The notes beneath the pieces were generated by a model, which saw only the letters and a program-made list of their open reading frames with translations, searched no databases and had not been told where the DNA came from. The position numbers were made by a program, and so were the translations under genes. Positions 1-5,464 of a stretch of DNA of 7,170 nt are shown here, one piece after another (the first letter of the stretch is position 1; every line of letters begins with the position of its first letter). Source of the DNA: Thermoplasmatota archaeon (GTDB lineage: Archaea; Thermoplasmatota; Thermoplasmata; Thermoplasmatales; GCA-001856825); assembly GCA_023379555.1 (NCBI GenBank), contig JAMCQR010000011.1, positions 1-7,170 of the forward strand, given 5' to 3'.

Positions 1-141
1 GTCTCTTAAGTCTAGTTCATCACCCAGCAAGCCCTCCGTCTGGCCAAAAATAGCTCCCACCACATCGGGTTTTTCTACTATCCCGTCGGTGACTATCTTT
101 ACCTTCATGAGATACTTGGTGATATTTGGGTCTATATTCAT
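1..141 (-). CDS. dnaG: Archaeal DnaG primase-like protein, N-terminal fragment
   Basis: The first 47 codons of a gene that continues past the left edge. The ATG is at 141-139 on the minus strand. A strong ribosome binding site, GAGGTGAT, lies at 154-147, five bases before the ATG, which fixes the start. The peptide contains [18 protein letters not shown] and then DELDLRD, the signature opening of archaeal DnaG; the Toprim domain would lie outside the window. Archaeal DnaG resembles bacterial primase, but in several archaea it is an RNA-binding, poly(A)-preferring subunit of the RNA exosome, so its main role may be RNA decay. It is divergent from psmB across about 260 bp. Identity is recognised from the N-terminal motif; function in this organism is inferred. 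Confidence 0.9.
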   Translation of the reverse strand, partial: MNIDPNITKYLMKVKIVTDGIVEKPDVVGAIFGQTEGLLGDELDLRD

Positions 142-196
142 TGTTTATCACCTCAATTTTACTGTGAAAGTAATTATTTGAAACCCTCACGTGTGG

Positions 197-205
197 ATTA
201 ATAAA
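197..205 (-). promoter_or_regulatory. Candidate TATA box for dnaG
   Basis: On the minus strand these bases read TTTATTAAT. A start about 26 bases downstream would be near 175, giving a leader of about 34 nt that retains the GAGGTGAT ribosome binding site. A second AT-rich element, CATTATATTTC at 220-210 on the minus strand, is an alternative. A third at 180-172 would start the RNA inside the ribosome binding site and is less likely. Confidence 0.4.
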
Positions 206-237
206 GAGTGAAATATAATGTTATCGTTAACTAAATT

Positions 238-297
238 CTGACTCAAAACAGACGAGAGTCAGGTGCCCCTGACCGGGTCCTGAACAATGCTTTTTTT
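238..297 (+). other. Overlapping hairpins followed by a T run
   Basis: Two perfect but mutually exclusive stems can form. CTGACTC (238-244) pairs with GAGTCAG (256-262), a 7-bp stem with an 11-nt loop. GTCAGG (258-263) pairs with CCTGAC (268-273), a 6-bp stem with a TGCC loop. A further CCTGA at 279-283 can compete for the same TCAGG. Seven consecutive T follow at 291-297, as at an archaeal terminator for a plus-strand RNA. AT-rich boxes at 198-205 and 211-219 could start such an RNA near 228-241, giving a product of about 55-70 nt. It could be a small RNA with a terminator, or a protein-binding DNA site. I found no complete C/D-box motif. Confidence 0.35.
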
Positions 298-350
298 GTG
301 AAAATCCATCCATTCACGTCTTTTGATCCTTTCACTTTGTAACGAAGTAA

Positions 351-359
351 TTATATATT
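351..359 (+). promoter_or_regulatory. TATA box of psmB
   Basis: TTATATATT, preceded by AAGTAA, fits an archaeal TATA box with a purine-rich BRE region. Its centre near 355 predicts transcription from about 381. That lies after the TTG at 364 and before the GTG at 400, which supports the shorter psmB start. Confidence 0.7.
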
Positions 360-387
360 CTTATTGGATAGTCCAGTAAGTTTTGAG

Positions 388-393
388 AAGGTG
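388..393 (+). promoter_or_regulatory. Ribosome binding site deciding the psmB start
   Basis: AAGGTG lies six bases before the GTG at 400 and matches the archaeal anti-Shine-Dalgarno sequence. The TTG at 364 has no such site and is upstream of the predicted transcription start. Confidence 0.6.
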
Positions 394-399
394 TTATAC

Positions 400-1023
400 G
401 TGCAAGAACTTAAAACAGGAACTACAACATTGGCGATGGTTGTAAAAGGTGGACTAGTGATCGCCGCAGACCACAGAGTCACAGCGGGTTACATGGTTGC
501 TCACAAGGTTGGGAAGAAGGTTTACAAGATTGACGATTTCATCGGAATGACCACTGCAGGACTTGTCGGAGACCTGCAAACTCTCGTCAGATACCTGAAG
601 GCAGAAGCTGAGCTGTTCAAATACAAGAAAGGAACGAGAATATCTGTCGCTGGGTTATCGACTCTACTGGCGAACATGCTGAACCAGACCAAGTTTGCAC
701 CCTTTTACGTTCAGATAATACTTGCAGGCTACGATACCGGTCCGCACGTCTTTTCTATAGACGAAGCTGGAGGCTCGGTAGAGGACAAGTTTGTGAGCAC
801 AGGATCTGGATCGCCATATGTGTACGGTGTACTTGAGGACGGTTACAGAGACAACATGAGCAGGGATGAAGGAATAGACCTTGCCATAAGGGCGATCTCA
901 ACTTCGCTCCAGAGGGACGCAGCCACTGGAAATGGAATGGACATAATCACGATCACCCCAGACGAGGGATACAAGGAACTTTCAGAAGAGGAGGTTCAGA
1001 AAAGAATAAAGAAACTTAAATAA
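400..1023 (+). CDS. psmB: 20S proteasome beta subunit (catalytic, Thr protease)
   Basis: Forms the two inner beta rings of the archaeal 20S proteasome, degrading unfolded proteins in the cytoplasm. Read from GTG at 400 the protein has 207 residues. It begins with a seven-residue propeptide ending in Gly, cleaved before Thr-1 of TTTLAMVV. This matches the very short T. acidophilum propeptide; the longer TTG start at 364 is rejected from the promoter and ribosome binding site. In mature numbering the active-site residues Thr1, Asp17, Lys33, Ser129 (in TGSGSP) and Asp166 are present. Position 169, normally Ser, is Thr (DAATGNG where T. acidophilum has DSASGG). The PHVFSIDEAGGSVED stretch is typical of the family. 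The gene stands alone behind its own promoter and is followed by a T-rich gap. Confidence 0.96.
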   Translation: MQELKTGTTTLAMVVKGGLVIAADHRVTAGYMVAHKVGKKVYKIDDFIGMTTAGLVGDLQTLVRYLKAEAELFKYKKGTRISVAGLSTLLANMLNQTKFAPFYVQIILAGYDTGPHVFSIDEAGGSVEDKFVSTGSGSPYVYGVLEDGYRDNMSRDEGIDLAIRAISTSLQRDAATGNGMDIITITPDEGYKELSEEEVQKRIKKLK

Positions 1024-1029
1024 TCATAA

Positions 1030-1049
1030 TTTTTATTATTTTTGTTTTT
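1030..1049 (+). terminator. T-rich tract after psmB, possible terminator
   Basis: Runs of five T at 1030-1034, 1039-1043 and 1045-1049 lie just after the psmB stop at 1021-1023. There is no hairpin, which is the usual form of an archaeal U-tract terminator. The same stretch (centre about 1035) could act as a weak TATA element placing a start near 1062, making the aCPSF1 mRNA almost leaderless. Both readings are inferences. Confidence 0.5.
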
Positions 1050-1065
1050 AAAGAAGGAATTTTTA

Positions 1066-2988
1066 ATGAAATATGAAGAAATCATAGCTAACGCAAGGGA
1101 AAACTTGGAAACGATTTTTCCAGGATTAGGGTACACTAGCCTGGATATGGAGGGAGCAAACGTGGTTCTCTATTCTAAAGAGAGCTACAAATTCCTGGAA
1201 GACCCTGAGAAGATAAAGAAACTTGCTCAATCCATTAGAAAGAGGATAATAATCAGACCAGACAGCTCCTCTCTGGTCGATGAGAAGGAAGCAGAAGAGA
1301 TGATAAGAAAGATCCTTCCGGAAGACGTCTCAATTTCGGATATATTCTTTGAGCACGATTCCGGAGAGGTCATCATCGAGCTCGACGACCCTGAGAGAAT
1401 TCAGGTATACAACTCCCAGATCATAGCGACTATCAGAAAGGATGTGAAATGGGCGCCTAGGATAATGAGGACACCCCCCATCAAGAGTGCGACCATAAAG
1501 ATGGTCAGAGAGTTCCTGAAGGCTGAGTCCGATGAGCGGAGGAAATTCCTGAAGAACTTGGCAAAGAGGATAAGCAGAGATCCTCTCCCCGGAGAGAATT
1601 TCGCCCGTCTCACCTGCCTCGGCGCATGGCGTGAAGTTGGAAGGGCTTCGTCGCTCCTGATGACGAAGAATTCAAAGATAATGATAGACTGCGGGGTCGA
1701 CCCGGCCGCCGTCGACTCTGACGACCCGGCAAGTGGCGCTCCTTATCTGGGAGCACCAGAGCTGTGGCCACTCAACTCAGTCGATGGAGTGGTGTTGACT
1801 CACTCTCACATGGACCACAGCGGATTCCTCCCCTATCTGTTCAGCATAGGGTATGACGGTCCCGTTTATATGACGGCACCGACGAGGGACTTGCTGCTCC
1901 TGTTGCTTATGGATTACGTTAAACTCGGAATGTCGGAGAACAGGAAGATACCCTACAAAATGGAAGATGTCAGGAGCCTGATAAGGCACACCGTCACTCT
2001 CAACTACAATGAGACAACGGACATATCTCCGGACGTCCGGGTGACACTTAGAAATGCCGGACACATCCTGGGTTCCTCAGTTGTGCATTTCCATATAGGG
2101 GAAGGCTTCCACAACCTGTTGATGTCTGGCGACATAAAATACATGAATTCCTGGCTGTTCAACGCTGCAGACAGCAGGCTTCCTAGGGTGGAAACGTTTG
2201 TCACGGAGAGCACCTACGGTGGCCGGAACGATTTTCAGCCCAGCAGACAGGAGGCAGGGGAGAGACTTGCTCAGATCATAAGGCTGGTGACCGAGACAAA
2301 GGGGAAGGTGCTGATACCCGTTTTTGCAGTCGGAAGGAGCCAGGAGGTAATGCTCGTACTTGAAGAGAAATATAGACTGGGGGAGATTCCGAAGGTGCCG
2401 GTATATCTGGACGGAATGATCTATGAGGCGACCAGCATCCATACAGCCTACCCTGAATTCCTTAACTCCAATCTGAGGGACCTTATAACACGCAAGAAGG
2501 AGAACCCATTCCTCTCAGATATTTTCAAGAGGGTCGATGCACCAGAAACGAGGGAAAACATCGTTAGTGACGTTGGCCCGCTGGTGGTGCTAGCCACTTC
2601 AGGTATGATGAACGGTGGACCGGTCATTGAATACTTCTCCAACTGGGCAGACGATGAGAGGAACTTCCTGTTGTTTGTGGGGTATCAGGCGGAGGGAACA
2701 CTCGGAAGAAGGATACTGTCGGGAACAAAGCAACTCAATGTTCGCAGGAACAACGGAGTCCAGGAGGTCAAGATTGCAATGACGGTAGATACCGTGGATG
2801 GATTCTCGGGCCATTCTGACAGGAGGCAGCTCATGAAGTATATAGAAGCCCTCGAATTCAAACCGAAGAGGATCCTAGTGAACCACGGCGACGCAAGCAA
2901 GGCCACGGAGTTCTCGCGAGCACTTTCTCTGAAATTCGGAGTGGAAAGCTATGCTCCCTATAATTTAGAGACCGTGAGACTGAGATAA
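1066..2988 (+). CDS. fttA: aCPSF1/FttA, KH-domain beta-CASP ribonuclease
   Basis: An archaeal homologue of the cleavage and polyadenylation nuclease CPSF73. Members cut RNA at U-rich sites and act as a general transcription termination factor. The protein has 640 residues from ATG 1066; an in-frame TTG at 1042 would add eight residues inside the T-rich tract and is not preferred. About residues 1-145 form the archaeal double KH region. The metallo-beta-lactamase/beta-CASP part starts near residue 185. Catalytic motifs are complete: Asp208 (motif 1), the HxHxDH motif at 246-251, His333 (motif 3, AGHILGS), Asp356 (motif 4, SGD), Glu381 (motif A, ESTYGG), His583 (motif B, SGHSD) and His607 (motif C, NHGD). 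Length and order match the family. It lies 42 bp after psmB, and a separate promoter follows it. Confidence 0.96.
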   Translation: MKYEEIIANARENLETIFPGLGYTSLDMEGANVVLYSKESYKFLEDPEKIKKLAQSIRKRIIIRPDSSSLVDEKEAEEMIRKILPEDVSISDIFFEHDSGEVIIELDDPERIQVYNSQIIATIRKDVKWAPRIMRTPPIKSATIKMVREFLKAESDERRKFLKNLAKRISRDPLPGENFARLTCLGAWREVGRASSLLMTKNSKIMIDCGVDPAAVDSDDPASGAPYLGAPELWPLNSVDGVVLTHSHMDHSGFLPYLFSIGYDGPVYMTAPTRDLLLLLLMDYVKLGMSENRKIPYKMEDVRSLIRHTVTLNYNETTDISPDVRVTLRNAGHILGSSVVHFHIGEGFHNLLMSGDIKYMNSWLFNAADSRLPRVETFVTESTYGGRNDFQPSRQEAGERLAQIIRLVTETKGKVLIPVFAVGRSQEVMLVLEEKYRLGEIPKVPVYLDGMIYEATSIHTAYPEFLNSNLRDLITRKKENPFLSDIFKRVDAPETRENIVSDVGPLVVLATSGMMNGGPVIEYFSNWADDERNFLLFVGYQAEGTLGRRILSGTKQLNVRRNNGVQEVKIAMTVDTVDGFSGHSDRRQLMKYIEALEFKPKRILVNHGDASKATEFSRALSLKFGVESYAPYNLETVRLR

Positions 2989-3000
2989 TTTGCGAGGAAT

Positions 3001-3010
3001 TTTAAATATA
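3001..3010 (+). promoter_or_regulatory. TATA box of the rps19e-DRG operon
   Basis: TTTAAATATA, with purine-rich GAGGAA upstream, is the best TATA box in the window. Its centre near 3006 predicts transcription from about 3031, a leader of about 12 nt. Transcription would then cover the next seven genes. Confidence 0.75.
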
Positions 3011-3011
3011 T

Positions 3012-3033
3012 CTTCCTTATACGGTTAAGGAAG
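3012..3033. repeat. 8-bp perfect inverted repeat at the rps19e transcription start
   Basis: Arms CTTCCTTA (3012-3019) and TAAGGAAG (3026-3033) are perfect reverse complements separated by six bases. They begin one base after the TATA box and span the predicted start site near 3031. The right arm also contains the AAGGA that precedes the start codon. The position fits a repressor operator that blocks polymerase recruitment. If transcription begins upstream of 3012, it could instead form an RNA hairpin hiding the ribosome binding site. Confidence 0.55.
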
Positions 3034-3042
3034 GATGTAGCA

Positions 3043-3489
3043 ATGGTCAATTTCAAGGATATACCACCAGAGATGTTGATAAGGCAGATTTCGAACAAGC
3101 TATCAAAGGAAATTCAGGAGCCAAAGTGGGCAAAAGAAGTGAAGACCGGCCAGCACAAGGAGCGAGGACCGAACGAAGCTGACTGGTACTATATCAGAGT
3201 CGCATCCGTTCTCAGAAAGGTTGCGACGAACTCACCCATAGGGATAGAGAAGCTCGCCTCTCAATACGGAGGAAAGGTGGACAGAGGATCCAAGGCACAC
3301 CACGCCGGAAAGGGATCAAGAAAGGTACTGAGGTCTGCACTGCAGGACCTTGAAAAACTGGGGTATGTGCTGAAAAGCAAGAAAGGAAGATCCGTTTCTT
3401 CCTCGGGAACTAAACTGCTCAATTCCGCAGCAAAGAACGCTTCAGTGGCACTGAAGGAAAAGGTTCCTGCAATTGAGAAATACATATGA
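3043..3489 (+). CDS. rps19e: Small-subunit ribosomal protein S19e (eS19)
   Basis: A 148-residue protein of the archaeal/eukaryotic 30S/40S ribosome, in the usual size range. Recognisable features are the MVNFKDIPPEMLI opening, EADWYYIRVASVLRK near residues 46-60, the basic glycine-rich SQYGGKVDRGSKAHH stretch around 68-85, and the SALQDLEKLGYV helix and turn near 102-115, part of the winged-helix-like fold. AAGGA at 3031-3035 serves as ribosome binding site for the ATG. It is the first gene of the operon; 13 bp separate it from the PDCD5-like gene. In archaea these two are often adjacent. Confidence 0.95.
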   Translation: MVNFKDIPPEMLIRQISNKLSKEIQEPKWAKEVKTGQHKERGPNEADWYYIRVASVLRKVATNSPIGIEKLASQYGGKVDRGSKAHHAGKGSRKVLRSALQDLEKLGYVLKSKKGRSVSSSGTKLLNSAAKNASVALKEKVPAIEKYI

Positions 3490-3502
3490 GGGTTGAAAAG
3501 AA

Positions 3503-3844
3503 TTGACCGATGATAGGGAACTAGAAGAGATCAAGAGAAGAAGGATGATGGACCTCCAGAATCAGGCAGCCGCTAGCCAGGATGCTCAGGAGAGAGAAGC
3601 AACCCAACGAAGGGCGGCTGAGAAAGAGAGACATGAAGCCATAAAGAGATTCGTGACTCCAGAGGCTTACGAGAGACTGACCAACGTCAGGCTCGTGAAA
3701 CCAGAACTGGTCGAAAACGTGGAAAATCAAATAATAATGCTTGCCCAGTCGGGTCGCCTGAACAGGCTGATCGCAGACGCAGAGGTGAAATCCCTCCTGG
3801 CAAGATTATCAGAAAAGAGAGAGACAAAAATAGAGAGGAGATGA
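3503..3844 (+). CDS. PDCD5-family DNA-binding protein
   Basis: A 113-residue homologue of human PDCD5 (TFAR19); archaeal members are annotated as double-stranded DNA-binding proteins of uncertain role. The start is TTG, preceded by GAGGG at 3488-3492 overlapping the end of rps19e. Visible features: acidic start and helix ELEEIKRRRMMDLQ (6-19), a charged Gln/Arg-rich helix (20-45), then the core RFVTPEAYERLTNVRLVKPELVE... of which the TPEA, ERLTNVRLVKPEL and LAQSGRL segments are diagnostic. It ends in a basic KRETKIERR tail. The core reads RFVTPEAYERL where many members have RILTPEARERL. Placement among ribosomal proteins suggests a ribosome-associated or assembly role, but this is only an inference. 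Confidence 0.93.
   Translation: MTDDRELEEIKRRRMMDLQNQAAASQDAQEREATQRRAAEKERHEAIKRFVTPEAYERLTNVRLVKPELVENVENQIIMLAQSGRLNRLIADAEVKSLLARLSEKRETKIERR
3835..3842 (+). promoter_or_regulatory. Ribosome binding site for rpl39e
   Basis: GAGGAGAT lies eight bases before the TTG at 3851 and overlaps the end of the PDCD5-like gene. It settles the TTG as the rpl39e start. Confidence 0.6.
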
Positions 3845-3850
3845 ACAAAT

Positions 3851-4006
3851 TTGGCTAGAAACAAGCATGTTGCGACGAAGAAGAGACTGATGGCAAAAGT
3901 GAACGAGAATTCCAGGGTTCCTGCCTGGGTTATGATGAAGACAAACAGGAGAGTTACCACCAATCCGAAGAGGAGGACGTGGAGAAGGAACAAGCTGAAG
4001 GAGTGA
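3851..4006 (+). CDS. rpl39e: Large-subunit ribosomal protein L39e (eL39)
   Basis: A 51-residue, strongly basic protein, easily missed because of its size and TTG start. It begins [13 protein letters not shown] and contains the family hallmark [16 protein letters not shown] followed by [13 protein letters not shown], closely matching eL39 from other archaea and eukaryotes. eL39 lines the nascent-peptide exit tunnel of the large subunit. It has a good ribosome binding site and lies six bases after the preceding stop, and five bases before rpl31e. The rpl39e-rpl31e-aIF6 order is a widely conserved archaeal block. Confidence 0.96.
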   Translation: MARNKHVATKKRLMAKVNENSRVPAWVMMKTNRRVTTNPKRRTWRRNKLKE

Positions 4007-4011
4007 GATGA

Positions 4012-4281
4012 ATGGCAGAGAAAGAAGTTGAGATGACAATATCACTGAGGGAAGTAGTTTATATTTCAAGGAAGAGAAGGAGTTCTGCGGCGGTATCGCT
4101 ACTAAGGGCGAAAGTGGCACGCTTCATGAAAGTTCCTTCAGATAACGTTTGGATTGACGATTCAGTCAACAAGTTCATCTGGAAGAGGGGAATCGAAAAA
4201 CCTCCAAGGAAACTGAGGGTAAAGATACTGAAACTGGAAGAGGACAATTCAGCTGAGGTACTTCTTCCAGATCAGGCATGA
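4012..4281 (+). CDS. rpl31e: Large-subunit ribosomal protein L31e (eL31)
   Basis: An 89-residue protein that sits near the exit of the peptide tunnel. Family features: EMTISLREVVYISRKRRSS at the start, the RAKVARFMKVPSDNVWIDDSVNKFIWKRG core (the VWID and N-x-x-IW segments are typical), and the basic KPPRKLRVKILK strand. Archaeal copies lack the longer C-terminal part of eukaryotic ones, and the length here fits. An ATG at 4008 is in another frame and is not used. GGAGTGA at 4000-4006 supplies the ribosome binding site. The stop overlaps the aIF6 start by 4 bases (ATGA), which suggests coupled translation. Confidence 0.95.
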   Translation: MAEKEVEMTISLREVVYISRKRRSSAAVSLLRAKVARFMKVPSDNVWIDDSVNKFIWKRGIEKPPRKLRVKILKLEEDNSAEVLLPDQA

Positions 4282-4934
4282 TACAGGTAACAAGGATATT
4301 TAATTCTCCTTTTTTGGGAGTCTATCTCAGGACCTGGGAAGATTATACACTTGTGCCAAGGAACTCCGATAGAGACATCAAGAGTATGGCTTCACACTAT
4401 CTCAAAACAGAGCCTATTGAGATGACCATCGGTGGCTCGAATCTTCTCGGTTCGATGGCCGTCATGAACTCTAACGGAATGATTTTCAGCAATATAGTAA
4501 CAGAAGAGGAGCTCAAGAACATCCCAAAGGACGTCAACTATGCAGTCCTGGAAGACAACCTGAATGCTGTGGGGAACAACATTCTTGCTAACAACAAGGC
4601 TGCCCTCATCCACGAAGAGTTCAGCGATGAGTCCGTCAGGACAATTAGAGAGGTTCTAGGGGTGGAAGTTGTTAAGGGGAAATTCAAGGAAGTAAGGACG
4701 GTTGGGTCCAGCGGGCTGATTACATCGTCAGGACTGGTCATACCTCCTAATATGACAGATGATGAGATTGATGAACTCGGCAAGATATTCGGTGTGAAGG
4801 GAAGGGTAGGAACCGCTAACTTCGGCAGTCTTTACATCGGAGCTTCTGTCGTTTCAAACAGCAAAGGTGCACTGATAGGAGAAGACAGCACTACAGTTGA
4901 GATTTCTAACATTGAAGAAGCACTAAACCTATGA
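4278..4934 (+). CDS. eif6: Translation initiation factor aIF6 (subunit anti-association factor)
   Basis: Binds the 50S subunit at the intersubunit face, preventing premature joining with 30S; also tied to late 50S maturation and stress. The 218-residue length is normal. The fold is a five-fold pentein propeller, visible as repeated elements: FNSPFLGVYLRTW with LVP (7-26), SNLLGSMAVMNSNGMIFSN (54-72), LEDNLNAVGNNILANNKAALIH (91-112), VGSSGLITSSGLVIPP (142-157) and GTANFGSLYIGASVVSNSKGALIGEDST (near 178-205). The NAVGNNILAN and SNSKGALIGED segments are diagnostic. ATGA overlaps couple it to L31e upstream and to the methyltransferase downstream. Confidence 0.96.
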   Translation: MIQVTRIFNSPFLGVYLRTWEDYTLVPRNSDRDIKSMASHYLKTEPIEMTIGGSNLLGSMAVMNSNGMIFSNIVTEEELKNIPKDVNYAVLEDNLNAVGNNILANNKAALIHEEFSDESVRTIREVLGVEVVKGKFKEVRTVGSSGLITSSGLVIPPNMTDDEIDELGKIFGVKGRVGTANFGSLYIGASVVSNSKGALIGEDSTTVEISNIEEALNL

Positions 4935-5464
4935 GAATAGAGAAGTGCGCTGGAGTTTACGAACCAGAGGACGACTCCTATCTCTTATTGGGCATTGAAG
5001 AAATAAAGGGCAGGATACTGGAGATCGGTTGTGGAACGGGTATCATAGGTCTGAGCTATGCCAAGAGTGGATCAGTTGTCACCCTTGTGGATATATCGGA
5101 TAAGGCAACAAGGTGCGCGAGAAATAACGCAATTCAGAGCGGTCTCTCGGTGAATGTTGTCAGGACAAATATGTTTGATGGAATAAGGGGAAAATTCGAC
5201 TGGTGCGTTTTCAATCCCCCCTATCTTCCCTCAGAAGCTCCTGTCGACCAAACCTGGACGGGCGGCACCAAAGGAAATGAATTGACCTTGGAATTCTTGA
5301 AAAAATTCAGTGAATATTCCGACCACGCTTTTTATATTGAGTCCTCATTATCTCACACGGAAAAGGGACAGTTTGAAGGACTCTCCTTCCGGACTGTGAA
5401 CGAATTGGACTACGATTTCGAAGTCCTGAGCTTGGTGAAGGTCACCGTAGATGCCCGCTATTGA
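4931..5464 (+). CDS. HemK2/Mtq2-type protein glutamine N5-methyltransferase
   Basis: A 177-residue class I SAM-dependent methyltransferase. Motifs in order: YEPEDDSYLLL (10-20), typical of the HemK2/N6AMT1 branch; SAM-binding EIGCGTG (31-37); acidic VDIS (53-56); and catalytic NPPYLP (95-100), which in this family positions a glutamine side chain. Family knowledge: HemK2 enzymes methylate the GGQ glutamine of class I release factor (eRF1/aRF1), usually with a Trm112 partner. No Trm112 gene lies in the window. Position between aIF6 and DRG favours a translation substrate over nucleic acid, although NPPY alone is shared with DNA and rRNA N6-adenine methylases. The start overlaps the aIF6 stop by four bases; the end overlaps the DRG gene by 14 bases. 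Confidence 0.88.
   Translation: MRIEKCAGVYEPEDDSYLLLGIEEIKGRILEIGCGTGIIGLSYAKSGSVVTLVDISDKATRCARNNAIQSGLSVNVVRTNMFDGIRGKFDWCVFNPPYLPSEAPVDQTWTGGTKGNELTLEFLKKFSEYSDHAFYIESSLSHTEKGQFEGLSFRTVNELDYDFEVLSLVKVTVDARY

Noticed and set aside
228..297. C/D-box or H/ACA guide RNA in the dnaG/psmB gap
   Set aside because: CTGA occurs three times and an ACA is present, but there is no C box (RTGATGA) and no convincing H/ACA hairpin. It was kept only as a generic structured element.
364..399. Longer psmB start at TTG 364, adding 12 residues
   Set aside because: It lies upstream of the transcription start predicted from the TATA box at 351-359 and has no ribosome binding site. The GTG at 400 gives the short propeptide typical of Thermoplasma.
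1042..1065. Longer aCPSF1 start at TTG 1042
   Set aside because: It falls inside the T-rich tract and adds only eight residues; MKYEEIIA from ATG 1066 fits the family N-terminus better.
2077..2442. Antisense open frame of 121 codons within aCPSF1
   Set aside because: The opposite strand has a complete, motif-rich nuclease here, and there is no promoter or ribosome binding site of its own.
4931..5464. DNA adenine methyltransferase of a restriction system, because of the NPPY motif
   Set aside because: The EPEDDSYLL opening, small size and operon with aIF6 and DRG fit HemK2. No restriction enzyme or specificity gene is nearby.
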